From Rhizobium sp. (GTDB taxonomy: Bacteria > Pseudomonadota > Alphaproteobacteria > Rhizobiales > Rhizobiaceae), in contig JAPZUE010000041.1 in NCBI GenBank assembly GCA_027533385.1, positions 62,001-126,000 of the forward strand: a stretch of 64,000 nt of DNA, given 5' to 3'. Position 1 is the stretch's first letter. Every line of letters begins with the position of its first letter. Below, piece by piece: positions 15,993-24,391 of this stretch. The notes beneath the pieces were generated by a model. That model saw only the letters and a list, made by a program, of their open reading frames with translations. It was not told the DNA's origin and did no database searches. The translations under genes were made by a program, and so were the position numbers.

Positions 15993-18329
15993 ATGGATAA
16001 GGCGACCTACGAGACGACGAAATACATCAAGGGGCCGATGCACCAGTCGCTCCGGCATGATTCAGCGCACAAACATGTCGCCGGAAGTGCCGAATATATC
16101 GACGATATTCCCGAACCCGCAGGCCTCCTGCATGGCGCGCTCGGCATGGCGGATCGCGCCCATGCGGAGATCCTGTCGATGGACCTCTCGGCGGTGAAGA
16201 CCTATCCCGGCGTCATCGACGTCCTGACCGCCGCCGACATCACCGGCGTCAACGACGTCTCCTCCGGCGGCCGCCACGACGAGCCGCTGATCGCAACGGA
16301 CAGGGTCGAATTCCACGGCCAGACCATCTTCGCCGTCATCGCCGAAACCCGCGACGCAGCCCGCAAGGCGGCGCGCCTGGCCAAGGTCGAATACCGCGAC
16401 CTGCCCTTCTGGACCGATATCGACGGCGCGCTGGAAAATGGTGCACCGCTCGTCACGCCTGGTATGACGCTGAAGCGCGGCACACCGGAAACCGAACTCG
16501 ACAAGGCGGCCCACCGCATCCAGAGCTCGATGCGCATCGGCGGCCAGGAGCATTTCTATCTCGAAAGCCATATCGCGCTCGCCATTCCCGGCGAGGACGA
16601 CGATGTGGCCGTCTGGTCGTCCACCCAGCATCCTTCCGAAATCCAGCACATCGTCGGCCATGTGCTCGACATCCCCTCGAACGCCATCACCGTCAACACG
16701 CGGCGCATGGGCGGCGGCTTTGGTGGCAAGGAGACGCAAGGCAATCAGTTTGCAGCGCTCGCCGCACTCGCCGCCAAGAAGCTGAAGCGCGCCGTAAAGT
16801 TCCGCCCCGACCGCGACGAGGACATGGGCGTCACCGGCAAGCGCCACGACTTCAAGATGGATTTCGACGTCGCCTTCGACGACGACGGAAAGATCCATGC
16901 CATTGAAGCGAACTTCGCCGCCCGCTGCGGCTACTCCTCCGATCTCTCCGGCCCGGTCACCGACCGCGCTCTCTTCCATGCCGATTCCAGCTATTTCTAC
17001 CCGCATGTGAAGCTGACCTCGCAGCCCTTGAAGACCCACACCGTCTCCAACACCGCCTATCGGGGCTTCGGCGGACCTCAAGGGATGTTGGGCGCCGAAC
17101 GGGTGATCGAGGAGATCGCCTATGCGCTGGGCAAGGATCCGCTTGAAGTCCGAAAGGCCAATTTCTATGGCGAGAAGGGCTCGGGCCGCGATGTGACCCC
17201 CTACCACCAGCTGGTGGAAGACAACATCATCCTGAAGGTCGTCGAGGAACTCGAAACCTCCTGCGACTACCAGGCGCGCCGTCAGAAGATCCTGGAGTTC
17301 AACCGGACCAGCCCCGTCATCAGGAAGGGCATCGCGCTCACGCCGGTGAAATTCGGCATTTCCTTCACCATGACCGCCTTCAACCAGGCGGGCGCGCTCG
17401 TCCATATCTATCAGGACGGCTCGATCCATCTGAACCACGGCGGCACCGAAATGGGCCAGGGCCTTTACACGAAAGTCGCCCAGGTCGTCGCCGATTGTTT
17501 CCAGGTCGATGTCGACACGGTGAAGATCACGGCAACGACAACCGCCAAGGTTCCGAACACCTCGGCCACCGCCGCCTCCTCTGGCTCGGACCTCAACGGC
17601 ATGGCCGCCTTCGATGCCGCACGCCAGATCAAGGAGAGGCTGATCGCCTTCGCCGCCGAGAAGCATGCGGTTCCGGCCTCGGAAATCGAATTCCTGCCCA
17701 ACCGGGTGCGCGTTGGCGAGCAGATCTTCTCCTTCGGCGATTTCGCCAAACAGGCCTATTTCGGCCGCGTGCAACTTTCGGCGGCAGGTTTCTACAAGAC
17801 GCCGAAGATCCACTGGGACCGCGCCGCCGGTCGCGGCACGCCCTTCTATTACTACGCCTATGGTGCCGCCTGTTCGGAAGTCTCGATCGACACGCTGACG
17901 GGCGAATATCTGATGGAGCGCACCGATATTCTCCACGATGTCGGCAAGTCACTGAACCCGGCCATCGACATCGGCCAGATCGAAGGCGGCTTTGTCCAGG
18001 GCATGGGCTGGCTGACGACGGAAGAACTCTGGTGGGATGCTAAGGGCCGCCTGCGCACCCACGCCCCCTCCACCTACAAGATCCCGCTCGCCTCCGATCG
18101 CCCGAAGATCTTCAACACGCGGCTTGTTCCCTGGTCGGAAAACGCAGAGCCCACCATCGGCCGCTCCAAGGCCGTCGGCGAACCGCCCTTCATGCTGGCA
18201 AATTCGGTGCTGGAGGCACTGTCGATGGCGGTTGCTTCGGTCGCGGATTACCGTGTTTGCCCGAGGCTTGATGCGCCGGCGACCCCGGAGCGGGTACTGA
18301 TGGCGGTGGAGAGGTTGAAGCGGGCGTGA
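15993..18329 (+). CDS. xdhB: Xanthine dehydrogenase large subunit (molybdopterin)
   Basis: A 778-residue catalytic subunit that hydroxylates hypoxanthine and xanthine to urate. The aldehyde oxidase a/b hammerhead domain (about residues 20-140) is followed by the molybdopterin-binding domain. Visible marks include GGQEHFYLESHIALAIPGED, RRMGGGFGGKETQG (Moco loop), AYRGFGGPQGML (substrate Arg), NHGGTEMGQGLYTKVAQV and the catalytic-Glu segment KAVGEPPFMLANSVLEAL. ATG at 15993 has an ideal ACGGAGG site 6 nt upstream; the frame is open further left but only through repeat sequence. The stop overlaps the next gene. Confidence 0.96.
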   Translation: MDKATYETTKYIKGPMHQSLRHDSAHKHVAGSAEYIDDIPEPAGLLHGALGMADRAHAEILSMDLSAVKTYPGVIDVLTAADITGVNDVSSGGRHDEPLIATDRVEFHGQTIFAVIAETRDAARKAARLAKVEYRDLPFWTDIDGALENGAPLVTPGMTLKRGTPETELDKAAHRIQSSMRIGGQEHFYLESHIALAIPGEDDDVAVWSSTQHPSEIQHIVGHVLDIPSNAITVNTRRMGGGFGGKETQGNQFAALAALAAKKLKRAVKFRPDRDEDMGVTGKRHDFKMDFDVAFDDDGKIHAIEANFAARCGYSSDLSGPVTDRALFHADSSYFYPHVKLTSQPLKTHTVSNTAYRGFGGPQGMLGAERVIEEIAYALGKDPLEVRKANFYGEKGSGRDVTPYHQLVEDNIILKVVEELETSCDYQARRQKILEFNRTSPVIRKGIALTPVKFGISFTMTAFNQAGALVHIYQDGSIHLNHGGTEMGQGLYTKVAQVVADCFQVDVDTVKITATTTAKVPNTSATAASSGSDLNGMAAFDAARQIKERLIAFAAEKHAVPASEIEFLPNRVRVGEQIFSFGDFAKQAYFGRVQLSAAGFYKTPKIHWDRAAGRGTPFYYYAYGAACSEVSIDTLTGEYLMERTDILHDVGKSLNPAIDIGQIEGGFVQGMGWLTTEELWWDAKGRLRTHAPSTYKIPLASDRPKIFNTRLVPWSENAEPTIGRSKAVGEPPFMLANSVLEALSMAVASVADYRVCPRLDAPATPERVLMAVERLKRA

Positions 18330-18712
18330 TGGATGGGGCCATGACGCACCACGCCGTTCCGGAAGGCCATCGCAGGAAGGCACGGCGGATGCGCAAAGCG
18401 CTGACGGCGGCTGAATTGCGCTTCTGGAATACGGTGAGAGCCCATCGCCTGATGGGATTGGGGTTTCGACGGCAGGTGCCGATCGCCGGCTACATCGTCG
18501 ATTTCGCCTGCCCCGAGCACAAACTGGTGGTCGAAATCGATGGCCCGAGCCACACATTCGATCAGAGGATCGAGCGCGATCAAGTTCGAGATCAGACGCT
18601 CGCCCATCTGGGATGGACCGTCCTGCGCTTTACGAACGAGGATGTGCTTGAGCATCTCGACGATGTCTGCACCCACATCCTGCGAGTGATTGGAGTGCGA
18701 CGCTTTGAGTAA
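18326..18712 (+). CDS. DUF559 / Vsr-like endonuclease-fold protein
   Basis: A 128-residue protein of the DUF559 family (PD-(D/E)xK / Vsr-type fold). Typical segments: RRKARRMRKALTAAELRFWN, GLGFRRQVPIAGYIVDFACP and KLVVEIDGPSH, with the candidate catalytic Asp in VDFA and Glu-x-Asp in VEIDG. The frame begins with GTG at 18326, overlapping the xdhB stop; ATG at 18329 and 18341 are other possible starts. The nuclease activity is inferred from the fold. A pair of inverted repeats follows at once, before xdhC. Nothing about purine breakdown calls for this gene, so it looks like an insertion in the xdh operon. Confidence 0.85.
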   Translation: MMDGAMTHHAVPEGHRRKARRMRKALTAAELRFWNTVRAHRLMGLGFRRQVPIAGYIVDFACPEHKLVVEIDGPSHTFDQRIERDQVRDQTLAHLGWTVLRFTNEDVLEHLDDVCTHILRVIGVRRFE

Positions 18713-18723
18713 TGCATTCGCAT

Positions 18724-18772
18724 TTACCCCCCTCTGTCACTCCGTGACATCTCCCCCTCAAGGGGGGAGATT
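18724..18772. repeat. Palindromic repeat, copy F
   Basis: TTACCCCCCTCTGTCAC, the stem TGTCACTCCGTGACA, then ATCTCCCCCTCAAGGGGGGA. Same orientation as copy A, but with a different stem sequence that still pairs (TGTCAC / GTGACA). Begins 12 bp after the DUF559 stop. Confidence 0.85.
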
Positions 18773-18878
18773 GCCAGCAAGCGCCCTGCCCTTTGGACCC
18801 GTTCATCCAAGCCCTGCCAGACTTTGCGGCGGTTCCTCACAGGGAAGCCTTAGGAGTGAGAGATGCATGCCCAATGCG

Positions 18879-18924
18879 ATCTCCCCCCTTGAGGGGGAGA
18901 TGCCCGGCAGGGCAGAGGGGGGTA
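18879..18924. repeat. Palindromic repeat, copy G (inverted to F)
   Basis: ATCTCCCCCCTTGAGGGGGA, the stem GCCCGGCAGGGC, then AGAGGGGGGTAAC. With copy F it encloses about 105 bp. Its distance to the xdhC ATG is 34 bp, the same as from copy E to the xdhB ATG. Confidence 0.85.
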
Positions 18925-18958
18925 ACCCACGCCTAAACGAGGCGGAGCAAGCTGCAGC

Positions 18959-19756
18959 ATGACCACCCTCCCCGCCTTCCTCAAAGCCCACCCGAATTCC
19001 ATCCTCGTCGAAGTCGCCGAGACCAAGGGCTCCACCCCGCGTGATACCGGCACGATGATGCTGGTGTCGGCAACCACCCTCTGGGGCACGATCGGCGGCG
19101 GGCATCTGGAATTCATGGCGATCGGCCATGCGCGCAGGCTGATGTCGGGGGAGACGCTGGAGCCGGTGCTCGATGTGCCGCTGGGGCCTGAGATCGGCCA
19201 GTGCTGCGGCGGACGCACGCTGTTGCAGTTCACGAGGCTCGATGACGCAACCAAGACCGCCCTCCTGCAGCGCTTGGCCGATGAACGCGCGGCCTTTCCT
19301 GAAGTCATGGTCTTCGGCGCCGGCCATGTCGGGCTGGCGCTGGCCCAGGCCCTGAGCCCTCTGCCGCTGAATGTCACGCTGATCGACTCGCGTCCCGAAA
19401 TCGACGGCCACGTGCCCGCTGGCATAACCTTCCGCAGGGTCGCGATGCCCGAGGCGGAGGTGACAAAGCTCAAATCCGGCGCCGCCGCCGTCATCCTCAC
19501 CCATGATCATGCATTGGATTTCCTGATCGGCAGGCAAGCGCTCTCCCGCACCGATCTCGCCTATGTCGGCATGATCGGCTCGAAGACCAAGCGCGCCACC
19601 TTCGCCTCGTTCCTGGACCGCGAAGGCCTGGGTCGCGCCTCCATGGAGCGGCTGACGCTGCCGATCGGCGGCGGATCGGTGAAGGACAAGCGCCCGGCGG
19701 TGATTGCCGCTCTCGTTGCGGCGGAACTGTTGGGCGTGCTGCTGAAAGCAGACTGA
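18959..19756 (+). CDS. xdhC: Xanthine dehydrogenase accessory protein XdhC
   Basis: A 265-residue protein needed to sulfurate and insert the molybdenum cofactor of xanthine dehydrogenase. The N-terminal XdhC/CoxI domain has VEVAETKGSTPRDTGTMMLV and GTIGGGHLEF; GPEIGQCCGGRTLLQF carries the conserved CCGG. The C-terminal Rossmann domain starts at VMVFGAGHVGLALA, with DHALDFLIGRQAL and YVGMIGSKTKRATF. It completes the xdhABC set, but palindromic repeats and the DUF559 gene separate it from xdhB. Confidence 0.95.
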   Translation: MTTLPAFLKAHPNSILVEVAETKGSTPRDTGTMMLVSATTLWGTIGGGHLEFMAIGHARRLMSGETLEPVLDVPLGPEIGQCCGGRTLLQFTRLDDATKTALLQRLADERAAFPEVMVFGAGHVGLALAQALSPLPLNVTLIDSRPEIDGHVPAGITFRRVAMPEAEVTKLKSGAAAVILTHDHALDFLIGRQALSRTDLAYVGMIGSKTKRATFASFLDREGLGRASMERLTLPIGGGSVKDKRPAVIAALVAAELLGVLLKAD

Positions 19757-19809
19757 GTGGCCACCGAAGAGAAAAACGGCTATGCTCTGACGGCAAGGAT
19801 GAGGACATC

Positions 19810-20070
19810 ATGGCCGCACGATCCAGTCTGACGATCGAACTGAACCAGGAGATCGAAGCCAAGCTTTCTGAGCTTGCCGAAGCGACGCAACGCAGTCGTG
19901 GCGAAGTCGCCAACGCGGCACTCACCCTCTATGTGGAACGCGAATTCAGGACAATTGAAGCAATACGCCAGGGACTGGTCGATCTCGAAAAGGGCGATCT
20001 CGTCGATCATGAGGACGCCATGTCCGAACTCGACGCCGTGATCGAGGCTGCAGAGGCAGCCCGCCTGTGA
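19810..20070 (+). CDS. Ribbon-helix-helix antitoxin of a ParE/RelE pair
   Basis: An 86-residue protein whose N-terminal half (SSLTIELNQEIEAKLSELAE) is a CopG-like ribbon-helix-helix that binds DNA, followed by RSRGEVANAALTLYVER. The acidic C-terminus (DLVDHEDAMSELDAVIEAAE) would wrap the toxin. Its stop overlaps the toxin's GTG start. It probably neutralises the toxin and represses the operon. Confidence 0.85.
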   Translation: MAARSSLTIELNQEIEAKLSELAEATQRSRGEVANAALTLYVEREFRTIEAIRQGLVDLEKGDLVDHEDAMSELDAVIEAAEAARL

Positions 20071-20375
20071 GCCTTCGCATCCAGTGGTCGCGCCAAGCCC
20101 TGGATGACTTGAAATCCCAAATTGCCTTTATCTCGAAAGACAATCCAAAAGCCGCCCGACAAATTGCTAGGAAGCTCCGTCTCTGTGCGGAGCGACTGGC
20201 TCAAACTCCATCCGGCCGACCGGGGCGGGTGTTAGGTACGTGGGAAAAATCCGTCGCCGGGCTTCCCTATGTCATTGCATATACGATCAGGATGCAGAAG
20301 GCCGCAGAAACCCTCGTGATCCTGCGCGTCATTCACACGGCGCGCGACTGGCAGGCCGGGACATGGCCCGATTGA
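20067..20375 (+). CDS. ParE/RelE-superfamily toxin
   Basis: A 102-residue toxin with the ParE/RelE pattern: IQWSRQALDDLKSQIAFISK, then NPKAARQIARKL, PSGRPGRVLGTWEKSVAGLP with the conserved Pro-Tyr (PYVIAYTI), and the C-terminal VILRVIHTARDW. ParE-type toxins act on DNA gyrase, RelE-type on ribosome-bound mRNA; the sequence fits ParE better. Start is GTG at 20067, overlapping the antitoxin stop by 4 bp. It appears intact. Confidence 0.87.
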   Translation: MSLRIQWSRQALDDLKSQIAFISKDNPKAARQIARKLRLCAERLAQTPSGRPGRVLGTWEKSVAGLPYVIAYTIRMQKAAETLVILRVIHTARDWQAGTWPD

Positions 20376-20445
20376 TTTCCTGCCTGAGAAGCGTGAATCG
20401 ATCTCGCAGTGGACTCTACGAAACATCTATAACCATTGGATTTTT

Positions 20446-20667
20446 CTAGAGCGGACCGCCAAGGCTTCGGTCAAGAAGCCGTCGCGTGGACCGCTCCCCC
20501 GCTCGCCAAACATTCTCCGCCATCTCCAGCCCGACGTCCCGGCAAAGGTCATCTGGAAGGTCCTCGACATCAAGGCGGCGGGCACCTTGCCCCGGTGGTG
20601 CGGCCTTGCGAAGCCGCTGTAGAATGCCCTCAAAATTGGGCATAAGTCGTCCGATCGCGGATACCAT
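20446..20667 (-). CDS. Small DUF1127-like protein, 73 aa
   Basis: A 73-residue frame with an excellent ribosome site (GGAGG, 5 nt before ATG at 20667), opposite in direction to both neighbours. The central segment RRLDVEDLPDDLCRDVGLE resembles the 'L-x2-LD-x2-LL-RDIGL' end of DUF1127 proteins, small rhizobial proteins of which some bind RNA and affect phosphate and carbon metabolism. The likeness is partial, so the family call is tentative. It is divergent from the LysR gene at 20779. Confidence 0.6.
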   Translation of the reverse strand: MVSAIGRLMPNFEGILQRLRKAAPPGQGARRLDVEDLPDDLCRDVGLEMAENVWRAGERSTRRLLDRSLGGPL

Positions 20668-20778
20668 CTAAGCCTCCACGCTGCGTGATTTCGTTCTTGT
20701 TCGATGCTGCGACCATGCCTGAGGTTGCCGGCGCGATCCAATTCAATTACGCTTCGCATGGATAAAGAGAACTGATCC

Positions 20779-21696
20779 ATGAAGCTGTCGCGCCAACTGC
20801 CGTTGAATGCCCTTCGCGTCTTTGAGGCGGTCGGACGGCTCATGAGTTTCACCCGCGCCGGTGAAGAGCTCGGCATGACCCAGACAGCGGTCAGCTATCA
20901 GATCAAGCTGCTTGAGGAGCATATCGGCGAGCCACTGTTCTGGCGCCGCCCGCGCCAGATCGGCCTGACGGAGACGGGAGAGCGGCTGCATCCGAAGGTG
21001 GCGGAAGCGCTCGGCATGATGGCGGATGCTGTGGCGGACGCCAGGCAGCAGGCGGACGGCATTCTGGAGATCCGCTCGACGCCGACCTTTGCCAGCCATT
21101 GGTTGGCCCGCCATATCGGCGCCTTCCAGCTTCAGCATCCTGGTCTGGCCGTGCGCATTCTCCGCGTCGAGAAGCCGGTGGATTTCCACGCTGACAATGC
21201 CGATGTCGTCATTTGGCGGGGCGAGCGACCGCCGGCGGATGTGGAGGCGCATGAACTGTTCCGACTGCACTATGCCCCCATGCTGAGCCCGAAGCTGGCC
21301 GAGACAATCGGCGGCGTGACGACCCCGGCGGATCTTCTGAAACTGCCGCTGATCGGCGGCAGCAGCAAATGGTGGGGAATCTGGTTTCAGTCGAACGGCA
21401 TCGACACACCTCTGCCCGGCACGATCACGATCGACGCCGACGGCGCACTGGATCTGGAAGGCAGTGCCGCGATTGCCGGTCACGGCGTGGCGCTGCTGAG
21501 CCCGTTTCTTCACCGCGAGGAACTGGAGGCCGGCCGACTGTTCATGCCCGTCAACATCTTCAAGAAGGACGACCTGAGTTATTGGCTCGTCTATCCGAAA
21601 AGCCGTCGCAAATCGGCCAAGGTGCAGGCCTTCCGCCAATGGATGAAAGACGCGCTGCCACCCTGGATCGCACCTACCGGATCAAGCGATCAATAG
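20779..21696 (+). CDS. GcvA-like LysR-family transcriptional regulator
   Basis: A 305-residue regulator. The N-terminal winged helix-turn-helix (residues about 6-65) opens with LPLNALRVFEAVGRLMSFTR, the GcvA-type start. The periplasmic-binding-like effector domain follows, with FASHWLARHIGAFQLQHPG. It lies 152 bp upstream of puuD-guaD in the same direction and downstream of xdhC, so control of purine catabolism is a reasonable inference. Confidence 0.9.
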   Translation: MKLSRQLPLNALRVFEAVGRLMSFTRAGEELGMTQTAVSYQIKLLEEHIGEPLFWRRPRQIGLTETGERLHPKVAEALGMMADAVADARQQADGILEIRSTPTFASHWLARHIGAFQLQHPGLAVRILRVEKPVDFHADNADVVIWRGERPPADVEAHELFRLHYAPMLSPKLAETIGGVTTPADLLKLPLIGGSSKWWGIWFQSNGIDTPLPGTITIDADGALDLEGSAAIAGHGVALLSPFLHREELEAGRLFMPVNIFKKDDLSYWLVYPKSRRKSAKVQAFRQWMKDALPPWIAPTGSSDQ

Positions 21697-21848
21697 GCCA
21701 TGTCCGGCGCATGGAAGCAGCGCAACATGTCCTCGTTGAGATAGAGATAAAGTATGGGAGTAGTCCCTGTTGCAGCGCACTCTCCCTCTTTCCTTCATGG
21801 CAAAATTTTCGCAATGTGGCTGGTCGGGGAATGTGAAGGAATTCTGGA

Positions 21849-23081
21849 ATGTATGAATACGCAATCGCCTGGGAATGGCTGAACTTTGCCGTCCGCTGGC
21901 TGCATGTCATCACCGCGATCGCCTGGATCGGCTCATCCTTCTATTTCATCGCGCTGGATCTCGGTCTTGTGAAGCGCCCCGGTCTGCCCGTCGGCGCCTA
22001 TGGCGAGGAATGGCAGGTGCATGGCGGCGGCTTCTATCATATCCAGAAATATCTGGTCGCGCCCGCCTCAATGCCGGAGCATCTGACCTGGTTCAAATGG
22101 GAAAGCTATGCCACCTGGCTCTCCGGCTTCGCGCTGCTGGCCGTGGTCTATTACGGCGGCGCCGATCTCTTCCTGATTGATCGCACGGTGCTCGATATCG
22201 AGCCATGGCAGGCCATCTGTCTGTCGCTGGCGTCGCTCGCCATCGGCTGGATCCTCTATGACCTCTTGTGCAAGTCGCCGCTCGGCAAAAACACCTGGGG
22301 CCTGATGGCCTTTCTCTATGTCGTGCTGATTGCCATGGCCTGGGGCTATACGCAGATTTTCTCCGGCCGGGCCGCTTTCCTGCATCTGGGTGCTTTTACC
22401 GCCACCATCATGTCGGCCAATGTCTTCTTCATCATCATTCCGAACCAGAAGATCGTCGTTGCCGACCTGATCGCCGGCCGCACGCCCGATCCGAAATACG
22501 GCGTGATCGCCAAGCAGCGCTCGCTGCACAACAACTACCTGACCCTGCCCGTCATCTTCTTCATGCTGTCGAACCACTATCCGCTGGCTTTTGCCACGGA
22601 GTTCAACTGGATCATCGCAGCCCTGGTCTTCCTGATGGGCGTCACCATCCGTCACTGGTTCAACACGACGCATGCCCGCAAGGGCAAGCCGACCTGGACC
22701 TGGTTGGTCACCGTGCTCCTCTTCATCGTCATCATGTGGCTCTCGACCGTGCCGAAGGTGCTCACGGGCGAGGAGGAACAGGCGAGCCTGTCTCAGCGTG
22801 AACAGACCTTTGTCCAGAACGGCCATTTCGAAGCCGTGCGCGATGTCGTACAGGGCCGCTGTTCGATGTGCCACGCAGCCGAGCCCGTCTGGGAAGGCAT
22901 TGCGCGGGCACCGAAGAACGTGAAGCTGGAAACGGACGGCGAGATCGCCGCCCATGCCCGTGAAATCTATCTCCAGGCCGGCCGCAGCCATGCCATGCCG
23001 CCCGGAAACATCACCGATCTCTCGCCTGAAGAGCGCAAGCTGCTCGTCGCCTGGTACGAGACGACGGTCGAAGGCAAATGA
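21849..23081 (+). CDS. puuD: Membrane urate oxidase PuuD with cytochrome c domain
   Basis: A 410-residue inner-membrane protein. The N-terminal part (residues about 1-310) is the urate oxidase domain, formerly DUF989, with around eight helices; marks include RWLHVITAIAWIGSSFYFIA and VHGGGFYHIQKYLVAP. The C-terminal part (about 325-410) is a class I cytochrome c with the haem motif CSMCH and a later Met ligand (SHAMPPGN). It converts urate to 5-hydroxyisourate and feeds electrons to the respiratory chain, replacing soluble uricase, which is absent here. AAGGA lies 8 nt before the ATG. Overlaps guaD by 4 bp. Confidence 0.95.
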   Translation: MYEYAIAWEWLNFAVRWLHVITAIAWIGSSFYFIALDLGLVKRPGLPVGAYGEEWQVHGGGFYHIQKYLVAPASMPEHLTWFKWESYATWLSGFALLAVVYYGGADLFLIDRTVLDIEPWQAICLSLASLAIGWILYDLLCKSPLGKNTWGLMAFLYVVLIAMAWGYTQIFSGRAAFLHLGAFTATIMSANVFFIIIPNQKIVVADLIAGRTPDPKYGVIAKQRSLHNNYLTLPVIFFMLSNHYPLAFATEFNWIIAALVFLMGVTIRHWFNTTHARKGKPTWTWLVTVLLFIVIMWLSTVPKVLTGEEEQASLSQREQTFVQNGHFEAVRDVVQGRCSMCHAAEPVWEGIARAPKNVKLETDGEIAAHAREIYLQAGRSHAMPPGNITDLSPEERKLLVAWYETTVEGK

Positions 23082-24391
23082 TGACAATTGAGACCCTGAT
23101 CCGCGGCCGCCTCCTCTCTTTCAACCGTGCACCCGAGCATGCCGGCGACAGAGAGAGTTATCTCTACGAAGAGGACGGCGCGCTGCTGGTCCGCGACGGC
23201 AGGATTGCGGCCGTCGGCGCCTACGCGGATGTGAAGCCGAAGGCCGGCGCCGATACAACCGAGATCGACCACCGCCCGCATCTGATCCTGCCGGGCCTGA
23301 TCGACTGCCATGTACATTTCCCGCAGATGCAGGTGATCGCCTCCTATGCCGCCAATCTCTTGGAATGGCTGAACACCTACACCTTCCCCGAGGAATGCCG
23401 CTTCGTCGAAAGCGCCCATGCCGAACGCATCGCCACGCAGTTCTTCGACGAATTCCTGCGCCAGGGCACGACCACGGCGGTGGCCTATTGCTCGGTGCAC
23501 AAGGCCTCCGCCGATGCTTTCTTTGCCGAAAGCCTGAAGCGCGGCACGCTGATGATCGGCGGCAAGGTGATGATGGATCGCAACGCGCCCCAGGGCCTGC
23601 TCGACACGCCGCAACTGGGCTACGACGAAACCCGCGCCGTCATCGAGCAATGGCATGGCAAGGGCCGCAACCACGTCGCCATCACCCCGCGCTTTGCCAT
23701 CACGTCCACCCCTGAGCAGATGGCGATGACGCAGAAGCTGGCGGAAGAATTCCCGGATCTGCATATCCAGACGCATCTGTCTGAGAACCACGATGAGATC
23801 CGCTACACCTGCGAGCTCTATCCCGACGCCACTGATTATACCGACATCTATGCCCGCTATGGCCTGCTCAGGAAAAAGGCGCTCTTCGGCCATGCGATCC
23901 ATCTGTCGGATCGCGAGGCGGATGCCATGGCGGAGAGTGGTGCTGTCGCGGTCCACTGCCCGACCTCGAACCTCTTCCTAGGCTCCGGCCTCTTCCCGCT
24001 GAAAGCGATCAAGCGTCGCGAGAAGCCCGTGACCGTCGCTGTTGCAACCGATATCGGCGGCGGCTCCAGCTATTCCATGCTGAAGACCATGGACGAGGCC
24101 TACAAGATCCAGCAATTGCTCGGCGAGCGGATGAACCCGCTCGAAAGCTTCTACCACATGACGCTCGGCAATGCGGTCGCGCTCGACCTCGCGGACCGGA
24201 TCGGCACGCTGGGCGAAGGCACCGATGCCGATATCGTCGTGCTGAATGCGGCTGCGACCCCGGCCATGCGGCTGCGCATGGAAACGGTCACCTCGCTCGC
24301 CGAAGAGCTCTTCCTGCTGCAGACGCTGGGCGATGATCGTTCCGTGGTCGAGACCTATGTGGCGGGCAAGGCCTCGAAACCTGTAAATTGA
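23078..24391 (+). CDS. guaD: Guanine deaminase
   Basis: A 437-residue zinc amidohydrolase that turns guanine into xanthine. Metal ligands are visible in LIDCHVHFPQMQ (HxH), IQTHLSENHDEI (His) and KALFGHAIHLSD (His), and the late Asp in VAVATDIGGGSSYSML; VHCPTSNLFLGSG is typical of the family. It is translationally coupled to puuD (ATGA overlap), joining the guanine entry point with urate oxidation on one transcript. A weak hairpin with a short T run follows at 24413-24430. Confidence 0.96.
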   Translation: MMTIETLIRGRLLSFNRAPEHAGDRESYLYEEDGALLVRDGRIAAVGAYADVKPKAGADTTEIDHRPHLILPGLIDCHVHFPQMQVIASYAANLLEWLNTYTFPEECRFVESAHAERIATQFFDEFLRQGTTTAVAYCSVHKASADAFFAESLKRGTLMIGGKVMMDRNAPQGLLDTPQLGYDETRAVIEQWHGKGRNHVAITPRFAITSTPEQMAMTQKLAEEFPDLHIQTHLSENHDEIRYTCELYPDATDYTDIYARYGLLRKKALFGHAIHLSDREADAMAESGAVAVHCPTSNLFLGSGLFPLKAIKRREKPVTVAVATDIGGGSSYSMLKTMDEAYKIQQLLGERMNPLESFYHMTLGNAVALDLADRIGTLGEGTDADIVVLNAAATPAMRLRMETVTSLAEELFLLQTLGDDRSVVETYVAGKASKPVN

